A DNA stretch of 64,000 nt from Strix aluco. Taxonomy: Eukaryota > Chordata > Aves > Strigiformes > Strigidae. The number at the start of each line of letters is the position of its first letter. Positions within the stretch are counted from its first letter, which is position 1. Location of the stretch: assembly GCF_031877795.1 (NCBI RefSeq), contig NC_133957.1:4083009-4147008 (forward strand). Reading direction: 5' to 3'. This document shows positions 34,601 through 49,600 of this stretch, one piece after another. The notes below the pieces were generated by a model. The model had not been told where the DNA came from, searched no databases, and was given only the letters and a program-made list of their open reading frames with translations. A program made the position numbers and the translations under genes.

Positions 34601-37600
34601 AGCTCACAGGTATTGCTGCATATTCGTAAAACTAGCTAGATCTTTCCATAGTGGTGCAGAGCAGAAGGCTGGAATAGAGCCATGGCAAAATGTTCTTTAA
34701 GGCTCCTGAGCACCCCTTGCTGCAAACTATGTCTATAAGCCGAAGAGGCACCTACTGCATTTTAAACTGCTCAGAGGGGCTTTACTTCAAGACTTCAAAA
34801 AGCCATGTGATATAAGGGTGTGGCTTTCAGCTGGTGACCATTTTCCACATAGTAATTGCTGTTTGGCAGTGCTAGTGACTTGTACTATTGATTTAATCAT
34901 CCTGAACTGTTGTTGTGGGGTTTGTTTTTTTTTTTCAGGACGTATGAAGGAGAGCTGGGAAGATGACTCTCTGGACCAAAAGACAACTGAATACGTGAAA
35001 GCAAATAAGACTGAGAACTATGCAGAAATACTAGCACTGAGGGAAAGAACTGAAACCTTGGAAGGTCAGCTGGCTGCACTTGAAGAACAGTGCAGAAGAG
35101 AAAAAAACAAAAAAGAAGAGTTCAGTGAGCAAATAAAAACCTTGAATCTCCAGCTCTCTGCTTCTGAAGAAAGGGCTTCTGGCTTAGGTGCAGAACTTCA
35201 GCAGTGTCGAGCTGACCATCAGGAGATTGTTTCTGAATTGGACAAACAGAAAACTATCAATAGGGAACAAGAAGAAAAGATCATTCAGCTAAATAATGAA
35301 GTAAAAGGTGCTAAACAAAATATAATTTATAAAGTGTCACTAATTAAAACAATGCAGTCCAAAGTAGGTGAGTTGTATAAATGTCACTTAGAGTCTTACA
35401 CTACGGATATTGATTCAGTTGATCTAAAGGATTCCTTAGACTCTCAGAAAGATGAACTGGAGAGAGATCAACTGAGTCCTGTGTGCATGGAGTCCCAGAC
35501 TGCTTCCACAGCAGCTCTGGGACAGGAGAGCTCCTTTCACTGCAGTGTTGGAAGCATTTGGGAAGGATGCCAAAACATTGTTAAGGCTTCTTCACAAAAA
35601 AGTCAGCAGATTCAAGAACTACTTCAGCAAGTTGAAGACGTAAAGAAGGGACTTGATGATGCTGAGAATTGCAATAAACAACTAAAAATAAAGTTAAATG
35701 AGACTGCAAATCAAGATCATCAGTCCACAAAGGAAGAAGATCTTATGAATTGGTTACAAGAGCACATCCAGAAGAAAACCCAGGATTTTGAAAAGCAGGC
35801 TGCAGAGGATCACAGAGTAACTGCACAGTTTGAAGAGGAAGTTACCGGCTACAAGGGAAAAATAAGGGAGCTTGAATGCCTCTTGGAGGCTTTTAGAGCT
35901 AAAGATGACAGCATAGCAAAGTTAGAAGAATTACTTAAAGAAAAAGAATCTATTATTTTAAATATGGAAAGGAATACAGTAGCTCTGCAAGAGGAATGTG
36001 CCAATTCAGACAAAAAACTGAAAGAATTAAACGATCAGGAAGCAAATCTAAAGGAGGAAGTTGTGCAGTTGATGAACAGCTTGGAGAACATGAAACACAC
36101 TCTTCAAGAAAAAGAGAAAAACGAGGATGAGCAAATACAATCTATAGAATTGTAAGTAAATAATGAGAGAATTCCTAGCCTTTGAGAACAGACTCAAGTT
36201 AAAACTACCTTCTGTGAACATCCGTTTATTTTGACATAACACACTTGCATGTTTGTCAACTTTATTAACCAAACTGCTTAAGAACTTTTAATACACTACT
36301 GGGTTTCTGTATTTGCATATTTTGCTAGCTCTGTTTTCCTCACCTGTTTGTGTATTATTTCAGAAATATGGTTCTAAATCCTGCAGAACTATTGTAGGGG
36401 GAAACAGGAAATGATGAATTATTTGGGGATTTCTAATAGTATTATGTTACATACCCTTTTTGGAGGAAATGACACAGTTTAATGTTATATCCTGTAACTC
36501 GTATAAAAGCAGGCAATGTTTTCTTTAGAAAGGACAGAATGATAAAAAGGAAAAGAAGAAAGTGAAAAAAAAAAGCGCCTAGTAATTAAACAGTAAGCAG
36601 CTGGTTTTGGTAATAGCTATTCTAGGTGAACACAGTATACTGTAAGAACTTGAAGGAATAATGGGTGTAGGAGAGTAGAACTTCCCCAGCCCCCTCTACT
36701 TTTTAAGTCTTTAAGAAATAAGAGATTAAATGTATCTGAGAGATTATATTTGCTATGTGGCAAGGAAATTGCAATCATGTAAAAACAGCTTTAAGATGCT
36801 GTGTGGCCCTTCTGACTGGGGTTTCTTTAGTTCCAATATCTGTGGGCACGTGCACGTGCTCTAAAATACAATTTGGCATGAAGGTCTGGGGAACTTGGAA
36901 ACGTTTTCCTTTTGTGAGACCTTATTTTGTACTGTTAATTATAGAATTTAAGAAATCTTCTATTAGTTAATTGTAAAGTAAAAATCCAAGATAACTTACT
37001 GTAAGCTTTTTAAAATAAATATGACCATTTAAAAATAAACCCATTAAACTTCTTAATTATTTTGTAGCACTTAATAACAACAGGACTTGTTACAATGTTG
37101 TTGTTTTTTCTACTTTCTTTTGATTTTTACTTATTTTGATCCTTACAAGGTCTGGGATGTAAATATCAAGTTTATACTTAATTGATATTAACCTTGTCCC
37201 TTTTGTTACTGTGTAAGGACACCTAATGATAGAAATGGTTACTCTACTGTGCTTTAAAAAAAGAATTTTAAAAAATTGCGCTGTCCAAGAGTGAATCTGA
37301 GTGGTTTGTTACTTCAGGATCATATAATAAGTAGCTGAAATCCAAAAGTAAAATTATAACGCTTGTCATTTAGCTGATAGATCTGGGATTCTATTCGTGA
37401 ATAAAACCAGCCATCAAAGAGCCTGAGTTAATGTGTAAAAGCTGTTTCTTTGAGACGTGTAACACTAATGTTATTTATGTCTCTTAATTTCTAACAAAGG
37501 CTACGTAAAGATCTTTCTGCGAGTTCTGCCCTTGTACAGCGTTTGAAAAAAGGTTTGCAGAGGAAAGAGGGAGCATATGCAGATTTGAAAGAGAAACTTT

Positions 37601-40600
37601 CTGACGCCAAGAAACAAATTCAGCAAGTACAAAACCAGGTTTGTAACCCCAGGCCAAATGTTTCTTCTGCAAGTTTGTGTGGGGTTCTGTTGGTAAAACC
37701 TGTTTTCACAAGTCTCAAGCTACAGCTGTTAGAAGTGGTTCATAACAAGGCTGAGTTCAGTGACCCATTTAGAGTGAGAGTGAATCTAAAGTTCCATTGC
37801 CATTGAGCTGTGAGCTAAAGCCCGGATGTCAAAACACGGATTAGTGCTGACATTGAACGGGGGGAGTAAATTGTATTAATACACTTGAAAAGGGCTTGTC
37901 AGAAGTCGGCTAACCTGGTTATGGAGGAGGACTTTGTAATCTTCATAACAACAGTAGCCTAATGTTGTTATTTGTGCTGACTGCAAAGCCTCAGAATTCA
38001 GACTTTTGGAAAATGCTCATCTCTGGGAGGAAAAGATGGATTAATTGGAAGAGGAAAGCATAAACTTCTAGAGACTTTTTAAAATCTGAGATGTTTTCTA
38101 TTAAGTTTGGGGAAAATAAATGAAAAAATGGAATAACTTGTAGTGATGTTTATTGTTAGTATTTAGTTATTAAGCAGTAGGATTTCTCAGAACCTCATGG
38201 GATATCGCAAGAACTTAAAATCCAGAAGACTATTGCAAGAGTTTGGGCTTGAAAGTTAAGCCTTGAAAAAGTATTAATGTCTTCCCCAGCAGCCTGACAC
38301 TTCAGGACCTTTTCCCTACTCAACATGCAGTGTATAATCCTTTGGGAAGTAGCAAGGAGTGGATGGGATCACATGTCAGGAAACACTTTTTTTTTTTTTT
38401 AAAGGCCAACTGAATGTGTAGTTTGATCAGGCTGTTTCCTGGTGGTTTGGTTTTGGTGATGTGGTTTGTTGTTTTTTTCCTGCCAAATTTAATACTTGAT
38501 TCTATGGTGAAAATCGTTCCCTAGGAAGGATGTACAGCATAGTGCACTTCTAGCCCCTGAAATTTAGCAAAGATGCTTGCAAAAATTTGATTCTTGATTA
38601 AAGTATTTTTTTACTTGGATAACTTGCAGAGATTGTAAAAGGCTGATAGCTAAATGTTAGCTTTGCTTGCTGTCTTTGTGCATTGTTACAGGTGTGTGCA
38701 ATGCAAGCTGAGGAGAAATCCCTGAGGAACAAAGTTGATGAACTTCAGAAAATTAAAAACAAGTTGTGTAAAGCATTAAAGATCAAACATCACACAATCC
38801 TGCAATTTAAAAAGGTATTCTATTTTTTTAAATTTTACTTGCTTTTAATTTTTTTAACTAATCCAGTATGAGGCAAATTTTCCAACCAACAGGAGAAAGC
38901 TTACAGAAATTGGGGTAAAAACAAGAGTAGCCAGCTGAAATTAGTCTTAATGGATGAATGAAAGATGTTTAAAGAACTTCTCACTGCAGGACCTCGGCAA
39001 ATTGTTTTAAATAGAGTAATCTGCCTAGTAAATACATACTTAATACCTGTAGGTACCCTGATTCTGATGAGTGACACTTAGATATGTTAGTAGTAATGTC
39101 TTCTAAACACTTTTTTAGTCAGCTTGAATGCTCCTTTCACTATATGAAAAACTTAGTTTCTACTGTTTGTCTTTAAATACTTTATTACTTATTAAAGCTC
39201 AGAATGACAAGCTACTAATATCTCGCATGTATATTTGTTTCTTTCAACATGTTTTTGACATGTTTTCTTTCACTCGCTTTCAATGTGATATTTAGGAGCA
39301 GTTGAATAAAGAGAAGCTGGAACAGTATCAGAAAGTGTTGAAAGGTCAGAAAAAGCCCTTATTGTGCCATTTTTTGGGTGTGCAATGGCAACATAATGAG
39401 TTGTGATGTTAACTAATTTGGAGAGTCTTGCATATTTATATTTTAAAATACTGAGAAACTCCAACCTGGGCATTAAAACGTTACAGTCAGGAACTAATTT
39501 TTATTGAATCATTATTATCAGGAATATTTGAAAGCAAAGAAACAGTCTCAGAATAAGAAACATAAGCCCCAAAGAAAGGCTGGATTTGCTCTATCAGTGT
39601 TAACTTCCTCCATATTGGTGTTTATTTGCCACTTTAGTTGGCCATGTTAACAAAGTCAAACCCTGAAACATGAACTAGCACAGTAACAGTTTCTGCAGGT
39701 TTGATAAACACTCAGCAGTTGAATAAGTTAGTTTTTCATATAATCAAGCCTTAGTCTGACGTTAACACTGACATGCTCACCTAAATCAAGTTGATGGGAA
39801 TCACTTCAGAATTCTGGATTTGGAAAGTTCCATAGAGATACTCTATTTCTGTCTAACAGAGCTTTGGATCTCAGGCAATGCGGGAAATTACTTGTGATGA
39901 AGGCACTTTGGGAGAGAATGGTGGGAGCTAGGATGGGGGCTCATCTGTAAATTTATTTTCAGATCTGTGTGTGTTGAGGTTTGAGCTCAGCCGGCAGCCA
40001 GTCACCACGTGGCAGCCGTTCACCTCCCCCCTCCCCGGTGAAATAGGGGAGGGACTGAAAGAAGAGAATTCATAGGTTGAATAAAAAGAAAGGAATTTAC
40101 TAAATATAACAAGAGAACAACAGTAACAATAGTGAGTCCAAAAAAAAGAGAGGGGTAAAATGCAGCAGTGTCTTACCGAGGGCGGCCACCGCCCCCCCCC
40201 CCCCAGCAGCACCCGACCGCACCCGAAACCAGCGGCGGCAGAGAGAGCCCGGCCCGGCTGTACCCCCTGGGCACGGCATCGCCGGTGGGAAATACTCCAG
40301 TGAGCATCGGGACCACCCGCCAGCTGTGCTCCCTCTCCGCCCAGGGAAAGCTGACTCTGTCCTGGCCCCAACCAGGACAGTGTGCAAAGGAAAAACTAAT
40401 TGAAGATATGCAGATGGCATTAGAAGAGCAAGAACAGACTCAGATTAAACAAGATCAAGTGCTTGAAGCCAAATTAGAAGAGACCAACAGATTAGTTCAG
40501 GGTAATCTCTCAATGGAAAGGGAGCAAGGAGGCAAAGTTGTTTTGGATGTATTGTGATAGCTGCTTTAAATCTCTGGTTTGATTTGTTGAGTGTTATTTA

Positions 40601-43600
40601 GGCATTAATTTTATATAGGACATAACAAACTTCTAACAGTTAACGGCTTCTGTTGTCCCTTTGTGGTCATAGCTGATAAATCCAAGTAACTTCAGTAGAA
40701 GGATGTGAATGTGGTCAAATATGCATTTAAACTGTGTGTTATATAACCTCATTTTGTGTACTGACTAGAACAATGGAAGCAGAATAACCAGAGCAATACT
40801 GACTGGCAGCAAGAGATGAGCAACACCACGGAAAAAAACAGAGATGAAAATGAGAAATTAATAAAACTGCAAAAAGAACTGAAGGTAAAATATGGTGATG
40901 TAATTCATACTTAGGTTTAAAACCATAACTTTCATTTAGAAGTCTAAATTTTTTTGTGTCATTATCTTCAAGAGCTGGGGCATGATGTGGCAAGTTCTTA
41001 CACTGGTGAAGGAAACCTCCTCTAAAAACTGCAGTGTGCCAGTGCAGCAAAGTCTGAATGCGGTGTCTGTGTAATACACAGCATCACTGATGCCCCACAG
41101 TGCAGTGCACCCTTCGCTGTGGTGTGCTGCCATGGACGGTGCTTCTCTAGCCGGGCTCCTCTTACAGCTGTCCTGAACAGATGTCAGGAGCTGGATTGTT
41201 TCAGACCTTTTTCCCATCAGTTGCTTGGGCAAATAAATCAGACTCTTTAAAGATCTTGTGCTTGCTGTGTGACCTGTAAGCCCTTCCTGTTAGGCTGAGG
41301 GTTTACCTCTTAATTCTCCTTGGATTAGAAAGTAGACTTTTTTCCCAGGCAGCTTTTCAGGTGCCTCCTGTCTTGTGTGGGAGAATGTCTGACAAAAGGT
41401 TTGATTGTGGTAGAGAAGGAGGCAAAGTTGCTGTGGATTGAAGTAACATTCCTGGTTACACACTATCTCTGTTTACCATTCAAATTGTGCTGCTTTTTTT
41501 GCCTTTCAGTCTTGAAGTAGGTTTCCTAACGTGTCCTGCAAGGCAATATAAAAGTTTGGGAATTTGTAAGTAAAAAGGGTCTTTTTGCCATTACCTTTGG
41601 TGTAACTTTAATAGTGTTTGTGACTTACCCACAGCATTTTTAGAGGAAGAAAAGTCTGTTCCCTGAAGACATGCCAGTCTGAATAATAAGTTCTGAAAAC
41701 TGCTACACAATCTTTTTAAATGGAAAAGAACAAATGAGAATGTAATGCTTGCACTTGGGAATATGCTGGAGTAAAACTGTGCTAGTATTTCTGTTATCTT
41801 TTTGAAACTAATGTGTTTAATGGTAATCTGGATTTTAAGACTTCTTTTTGTGTTGCTTAATCTCTGCCTATGGCTTTATTTCTGGTTCCACTAAAATAGG
41901 AGAATGAGGCAAAGTATCAAACTGAAAGAAAGAATTGGCTGGAGGAAAAAATGAGACTCATAAGTGAAGTGAAAGAAGCTGAGAGCCATCGCAACAGAGA
42001 AATGAGAAGATTTGCGGAGGACAGAAAACGTTGTGTAGAGCAACAAGCAGAAATTGTAAGTGACTGGAGGTCTCGGCAGAGTCCTCTAGCGTAAGTCTTC
42101 AGTACAGAGCAGATCTCGTGTCAAGTGTTAACAGTGTGGGCGCTTGAGGGGAGCTGGCCTTTGTCAAAGTCCCCTCATTTATCACATGGCAAAGCCTACA
42201 TGAGATCATCTCCATGTGAAAAGGGAAGAACAGGAGTGGCACAAAATGAAAAAGCATAACACCTAATGGAAGTGAAAGTGCCTGTTCCTTTCTATCCTGT
42301 CACCAGCACTGCCTTGCTATGAATTCTTCAAACTTCATCTTGTGTGTAAAACACCAATAAGTAACCTATGCTTAAATGAATTGCTACTTAATGAAGCTGA
42401 GAAAACATACCTTGAAAAACAATATTTGTTGCTTGGCTTTTCTGGGAAAAAAAAAAAGGGGGGGGGGAAGCCTATGAGGCTTTAGAAGGAAGAGAAGAAG
42501 CAAGCAGTAGTTGACAAAAAAAGCTTCTTTCCAGTAAAAATACTTGGTCAAAATGCTAGTGGTTTTGCTTCCATATCACTTTCAAAGTAGAGTGACTGAT
42601 AGTTAATAACAAGGTGGATACCTTGCCTGGTCACTGGGCTGTATCAAGGTTGTAATTTCTTAAGCATATGAAATTATTGTATGAATCTGTGCAATCTAAA
42701 ACTGTACTTGCATCTAGAAGTAGTTAGCAATGACCTTCTGGACCTGCAATCAGTACAGGGGGGTGTTAGGAGCTTGGGACTACTTTCACTTTGTCTGTGA
42801 CTTTGCTTGCCTGAGACTTTCCAGTAATAAAATCAGAAAGTGGGCAAGCAGGAGTGGTGGTTCTTGACAAAAATTCTCTTCACAAAGAGTATCAATTTAG
42901 ATACCGTTTTTTCTCATTTGAAGCATGGTTTGCTTTTGTATATTTGTAGTGAAACTAGTTCTGTGTGAGCTTTTTAAGATCTACATAGGCTCTCAAGTCT
43001 ACTAAGGCCATAAGATAGTACTGACTATGCCAAACTAAGCTGTCAGAACAGTTCAGATGGTTTGTAGAAGTGGTGTTCAAATCTAACCTTTTTTTTCCCC
43101 CATTCAGGAAAGACTTGCTGCACAGCTGGTAGAAAAGGCCAGCAATCTTCAAAAGTGGCATGAAGAAAGAGATCAGTTAGTAGAAGCTTTGGAAGTACAG
43201 CTCGAGACTTTGGCTTCTATCGCCATACAAAAAGATAAAGAAATAGCGGAACTGAAACAAGCGGCGGTGAAGGATTCAGGAAAGGTCCTCTCTCATTCTC
43301 TCTCTCTCTTGTTTCTGAGGGATTTTTTTTGTAGTTGGTTTTTGTGGTTTTTCTTTTGTTATTCACTAATTCTGCAAAACACTACATTTTGGCTCTATTT
43401 CAAACATATTGAAATTGTTTGCAGCTAATATAAAGCTTTATGCTTTTCTGAAACTGAATTTGTAACAGTAACTGAAGTTTCAAAACACTCAGTAGTTCAA
43501 ATAAACACTCAAGTCTGTTTGATCATTGCGATTTGATTGGACTGGAAATCTGAAACAACTATCACATCTGCTGCCTTTTGCACAGAACCAAGAAGTTCAT

Positions 43601-46600
43601 GAACAAATGGCAGGTGAACTTTTATAAAGTTCAAATGGGAGGTGAACTACATCAGTAAAGTAAAATAAAAAATTTTGCATGACATCTTCCCAGGCTGTTG
43701 TATGACCTTTCTTGGCTTTAAGTAGAGGCCACTCATACATGAAGTTGTTGGCTTTTTGTTGGACAGCTGGCTGTTTGACCTGCAATTCTAAAACTGGTGC
43801 TACTGAGTAATGATTGTAATGATGCTCATGCACATGTTAATTTCTTTTGCCAATCCTGCAATTTGTGGCAATTTTTGCTATGTTTATTAGGATGAGGGAA
43901 CTGATACAGAAGAACTAAGAAAACAGCTGGCTGAGAAAGATGACTTTATAAAGGAATTGAAACAAGGCGTTAACCATAAAAGTCTTCAGTCTTTGGCAGA
44001 AGTACCTTTACCTGAAGGACAAGATAAAATAGATCAGTCTGTAAACAAAGAGGTATGTTTGTTATATTTATAGAAAGTATGTACTAATGATATGTTGTTA
44101 GTAACATCTTTGTTTTGTTGTTTTCTCAGTATATATTTCATCAACATGGGGAATCTCCCAAAAGTTACTTTCTGTAGTTCTTCGTACTTTAACTATATCA
44201 TTAGTTCTGAGTTCTTGTTCATTCTTCTCTCTCCCTCTTTCAAGTTCCCTCTCAGAAAAAGAAGTACTTTAGTTAAGAGAATACCACCTCTCTATACACT
44301 ATAAAACTTCTGTACCTGAGGGAAAAACTAGTTAACTAATCCAGATTCTAGAGATTTGAAGACATAATATTTGTGATGTCACCTCTGTTTGGTTATGTCA
44401 GTGCTAAGGGGATTTCAGCTCAGACAACTTTCCTGATACCACCTATAGTGTGGTAGTAGAGATGGTTCTGTAATTAGAGCTGCCAGCCCGTATGGGGTTC
44501 ACAAGAACAGAACGGTATCTTGCATCTTACTTAAAAACAAAACAATATTTGAAGTTTACACAAAGAAAAGATCGACTTTGCATATTTCCTGAACAAAAAT
44601 TAAAAGGCTTGCACCTGTACTGAGCCTTCTGATTCTGACCAAATCCCTGTGTGCTACGTGAGCAGTATTCAGTGAGGTAGTTTTCCTGTTAAACTGAATT
44701 AATGCTCTGTGACTCCATTGCTAACTAGTAATGAAGAGAGCTGAACATGGATTTCTAGCAGACCCTCCCCTGGCTGCTAGAAGATGCGATTCTCCTCTTG
44801 TGGCAGAACTGGGCTGAATGATGAAATGCATCTCTTCATCTCTCTCCTGTCTACTGCCAAATAAGACTGGCCAGTTTCTTGCTCCTTCGTCAGTTCAGCT
44901 GGTGCCGTATAGATAAAGCTTGTGATGTATGAGGGAGTAGAGAGGAGCTCTCAGAATGGTTATTGCTTTATACAGCTTTGTAATGGCAGCTAAGAGAGCA
45001 CCATAAAATTAGTTATTTTTGCTATAAAATTAGTTACAGAGAAGAATTGTTGTGAACAGTTGGTGCTGAAGTATTTACCTCAAGCCAGTAGCCACAGTAC
45101 TTGATGTTATGAATAAGGAGAGGCTACTACCAGGATTTTCATGTGAGAAACTGTTATGGTGTGAAGTGAATGGGGTAGAGTTTTGGGGGGAAGTCAAATA
45201 ATACTCAGGAAAGAGAGTGAAGAAGAAAATCTAAGGTGATCAAGACGATGTGTGTCTCCTGCCTTGTGAGGAGAGGCTAAGAAGCTGGCACTGTGATTAG
45301 GAGAGGTTAAGGCCACCAGAGGGTTGTGGGACTGAGGTTTACAAAATCATGGCTGCGATGGGTAGAACTGTCCTTGCTAAAATCCTGCAAGAACTGGGCA
45401 GCACTTCATGAAACCAATAGGAGGTAATTTTAAGACAGCTAAAATAACATATTCCTATATGAAGCAGTTAGTAATCTTCTGGAGGTGGTGGAAACAGTTA
45501 CTGTCAGCAGGGATTAGAAAAATTTTGTAGTAAAAATCGATCAATATATTTTTAAATGGATACTCTGAGGGTTAGGCAGTGGTGTAGACTCTGACAATTG
45601 TAATGCACAGCTAAGAATGCTGGGAGAGTATGGAGAGGACAGATGACAAGGTGACCAGGATCACCATGTTATCCTTAAATAGCATCTCCCTTTGCCACTC
45701 TTGGGGCAGAATATTGAACTAGACGGACTGTTGGTGAGACCCAGCAGGGCACATCTCATGATGGCATCGTGAGTAGAGGTTACTGCCTTAAACTTGTGTT
45801 GTCTCTCAGCCCAGGTGTTCATTAGCTGTCTGCACTTGAGCTTTTACATTGTAGCTTTAGAAAAATCAAAATATTTTGAGGTTTACAGTTTAGCATAATC
45901 TTTTCTCATTCTAAATATTTACAGTTTATGGAAAAACAAAGCAGGACTAATCCTATACTTGGACAAAGTATTCCAGTTAGATATGATGCAGTTAAAGGGA
46001 ATTATCCATTATCTCGATGTCCTAGCAGTGCCTCTTCATTAAGTGAGGTAGGTACAAAACTGAAATTTAAAAATTTTATGCAGTTGTATGGGTTTTGCTA
46101 AATGCAGAATAGGGAAGAAAATGTATCCTGTTGTCTGAATAATTCTAAAGTTTTATTCTGCAAATACCTTTCTTGGTGATCAGATCACCTGATTTTAGTG
46201 GCTTTTGGTAGAAATAAAAGATGTATAACATAATCATGTGAATAGCTATATCTGACTTCAGCTGCATGCTCTTGAAATCCTACCTCTCACCAATGCTTAT
46301 GAAGTGGCTGATTATTATTGAAAAAATTTTAAATGGATGAGCAGTAGCAGGGCAGATTGGATTTGCTTTCTTCCACTACAGGATTCTTGTGTGTAGCTGT
46401 GTTAGCTAATGACACTAGCCATTGCTACGTAACTTTTTGATGGCTAACTCTCATGAAGTAGCAGTTATAAAGAAAAATGTTTTTGTTAGCCAACTCCATT
46501 CTTGGGAATGCAGTGGTGCTCGTATCCCCACTCAGAATCCCAGCAGAGCCTGTTGCAGAATGTGACTATCTCTGGGCTTTCCATGAGCTTTGATCACTTT

Positions 46601-49600
46601 CCTTTTTGAGAGGAGAGTGCCCTTAAAGAAGCCAGAGCAGCTGCTCTGTTTGGGACCCCACCAGCAGCAGTAGTAGCAGCCACCTGCAGTTTCTAACCAC
46701 CAAGAACCCCAAAAGCCTATATTTCAGGTTTCATTCAAACAGCTGCTGAATCCATTCCTGTATGCTAGCCAGCAGCTGAACTGCTGCCACAGAGATGCAG
46801 GAGCTGGGAGGACCACAGCTCTAACTTGCTGGTTTTGCTAAGAAAAACAGGTTGGGTGGATGGTGGAAGGTAAGTGCTGCTGAGGAAGAAGAATTGTGCA
46901 AACTGACTTTTCCATCCCCCCCTCCCTGTGCAGTCCGTGCGGTTTGGCTGTGAGCAGGTACGAGACAAGGTTTTCAGCTTGTGGGCTGCGGGCTGCCTTA
47001 ATGCCTGCTCTTCCTCCAGAGAACAGGTAGTGATGTAGAAGCCTCTCACAGGTTGAATTTGGCTTGTAGCTTGCTAGTTGGACCTTGTTACTTACACAGC
47101 TTCTCTGGTGTAGAAGGGGAAGGGAGAGTTCCTTAAAGATAGGCTAGAGAAAGGTTATACTTTTCTCTCAAAAGCTCCCACTACTGCCTAGCTCCTAAGG
47201 AGCAGCAGAGTTAAGGTGAAAGTCATGTCCATTCTACTACTGCTACTTGTGAAAACTGTGACTGTCTCTGCCCTTGAGCAAAATGACTTGGAAACAAAGT
47301 ATCAGGCTGAGTTCAAGTTCTGTGATTGTGGATAGAAACGTTAACTTCGTTACATTTTAAAAAATGTAACAAAGATTTAGAAAGTAAGGGTTAAACTCTG
47401 CTATGGTTGAAGTAGATTCCTTCAATTAGAAGTGTTCTGAAAGTGAAAGCTGGGAAATGGAATGCTTACTTTGCAATCCATTGGGGGAAGATATGTATTA
47501 TGGGTTTTTTAACTCAGTTATTTTAAAACTTGTGTTCTTAAAATTTCCATGTATTTGCAGGAGCATTCAGAAATTGCCCTTGACTCTTCAGAAGTGTCCA
47601 CAGAAAGTGGAAATACTAGTCGGTTCCCAAAACCAGAGATGGAAATTCTGTTCACACCTCTGGAACCCGATAAGATGGAGGTGAAACACCAGGGCAGCAC
47701 CTTACCAGTTACAGTTAAAGTGCTCAAGCCAAGAAAGAAAAGGACGAGTGAAGAGATGGATGAGGTATGACCTAGACCAACTGACAAAATGTGTTGTGCA
47801 GTTCTTCAATTTATTACTCTGATCATTTGTTAAAATCCTATCCTTTTGATTCTCACTGAGATCCTAAGGATATATACAGAGAATATTTAAACCTCTTCCC
47901 CCCCATGCCCTGCTCCCTGCCCAGTGGTGGATCTCTGGCCTATGTTGAATAAAGTCATAGATTTCAGTTTATCCAGACTCTGGACGCTTGTCCCTGATCG
48001 GTACTTCCTCTTTACCTTTTACATTTCTCTCTCCTTGCTCTTACTATTTGCTTCTGTCTCTGGCTGTGATCTGCAGGATTACAGACCAGTTCAATAGAAC
48101 TGCTTCTTTTGGTTTAAGCAACCGTTGGTATCAATTATAATCTCTTCTAATAGTCAGTTACAAGTTAACCCCCTGGGCTTAATCAATGCATTTCAGAGTT
48201 TCAAGACCACTTCCTTTGACTTTTTCTGCAGTCTGTGTTTTCTTTGATCTTTTTGTACTTAGAGGGAATATACAGAACTAATTGCACGAGCACCTGAATC
48301 TCCCTGTTTTCTGTAGACCTTAATTCCTCTTTAATTCCTTCAGCTGTGCTAGGATATATGCACCAGCCTTCCTAGTGTGCTGGGGTGTTTACGTGCGAGA
48401 CTAAGGCTTCACAGCAGTTCAGGGTGGTAAAAATCTTTTCTGCTCCTACTTGAACTGCACATTTCTTTCCTCTGCCTTTTATCAGCACTAGCACGAACAC
48501 ATCTCCAAGACACTTACAAAGGCTCTGAAACCCCGACACCTCATTGTGGTGGTACTTACATACTTGTAATCCTACTTGTGGGGCTTATGAATCTCTTTAC
48601 TTCTAAGGACTTCTGCAGCTGACAGGTGAGTATAAGGGAGATGACCTGTGGATCATCTGCATAAGTGGTAAGTGATGCTTTGAGTCTCAGCTGGGGAGTG
48701 AAGTGTCTGATGCTTTTCTAGCATTCTCCTTCAAGTGTTCTCAAGTGATGTTTTTTTAATCTCTTAGTAAAATAGTTAAGGGAAATGGTCACTTCAGTGA
48801 TTAGTGTTCAACAGTACTTCAATAAACTCATTTTGTTAAACTTGGATTGCAAAAGTAACTGTTAAAAGCTGTGTAAGTTAATTCATCTGGAATTGAACAC
48901 TTCATTCTGGAATAATGTCCAGATTTGATTTAAACTTCCAATGTCTTGAACCAATTTTCTTTGAGAGGAGTATTCTCGTAGGCTGCTGGAAAAGTCAGTG
49001 TAAAAACAATCATCCTTCTGAAGGCACTGAAAAAGCACTGAACCTTCTCTACAGGTGGATATATTTCCTCTAACGCAGTCACCCATGTTTTGAGAAGACC
49101 GTTTTACCAATCCATTTGTAAATCCTCTCATAGTATAGATGTTCATACCCCGATGGGATGACAGTTAGCTAAGTAATTTTTCAATAACGTGGAACTAATT
49201 TTAAAAGTATTTTATTGCTGTTTTATTCACCTGAATGTTACCCTTAAATATTTATCTTCATGTTACATATGCCAAACAGAGATAGATTATAAAATGATTC
49301 AGTAACTTTAACTGTTAAAGTCTGCTGAAGACACAATTTGGTTTAAATTTCCTAAAACTGAAAAGCATTGTAAAAACTAAAACTAAGGACTGAGGGGAAA
49401 TCTGTAGTGCTAAAATAACCACATACTGCTCATGTCAAATTTTTAAAAAAATAAAACAAAACCCTCTTGGTTTTTTAGAAACAAACAAACCCAAATCTTT
49501 TGCAGAGACTCCCTTCTAATTAGAGAACAAAATCCTCTTTCCATGTTCTGATGTTATCAGTTGGTATGGCTGTCGGTTATCTGAACGCTTGGCACCACTC

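Noticed and set aside
40168-40557. Open frame running from the solo LTR into KIF20B exon 12
   Set aside because: The LTR part is antisense GC-rich LTR text. Only the exon 12 part from 40376 is supported by homology and splicing.
43586-43613. Possible 28-nt KIF20B micro-exon between CACAG and GTGAAC
   Set aside because: Its length would shift the frame between exons 15 and 16, which join cleanly without it.
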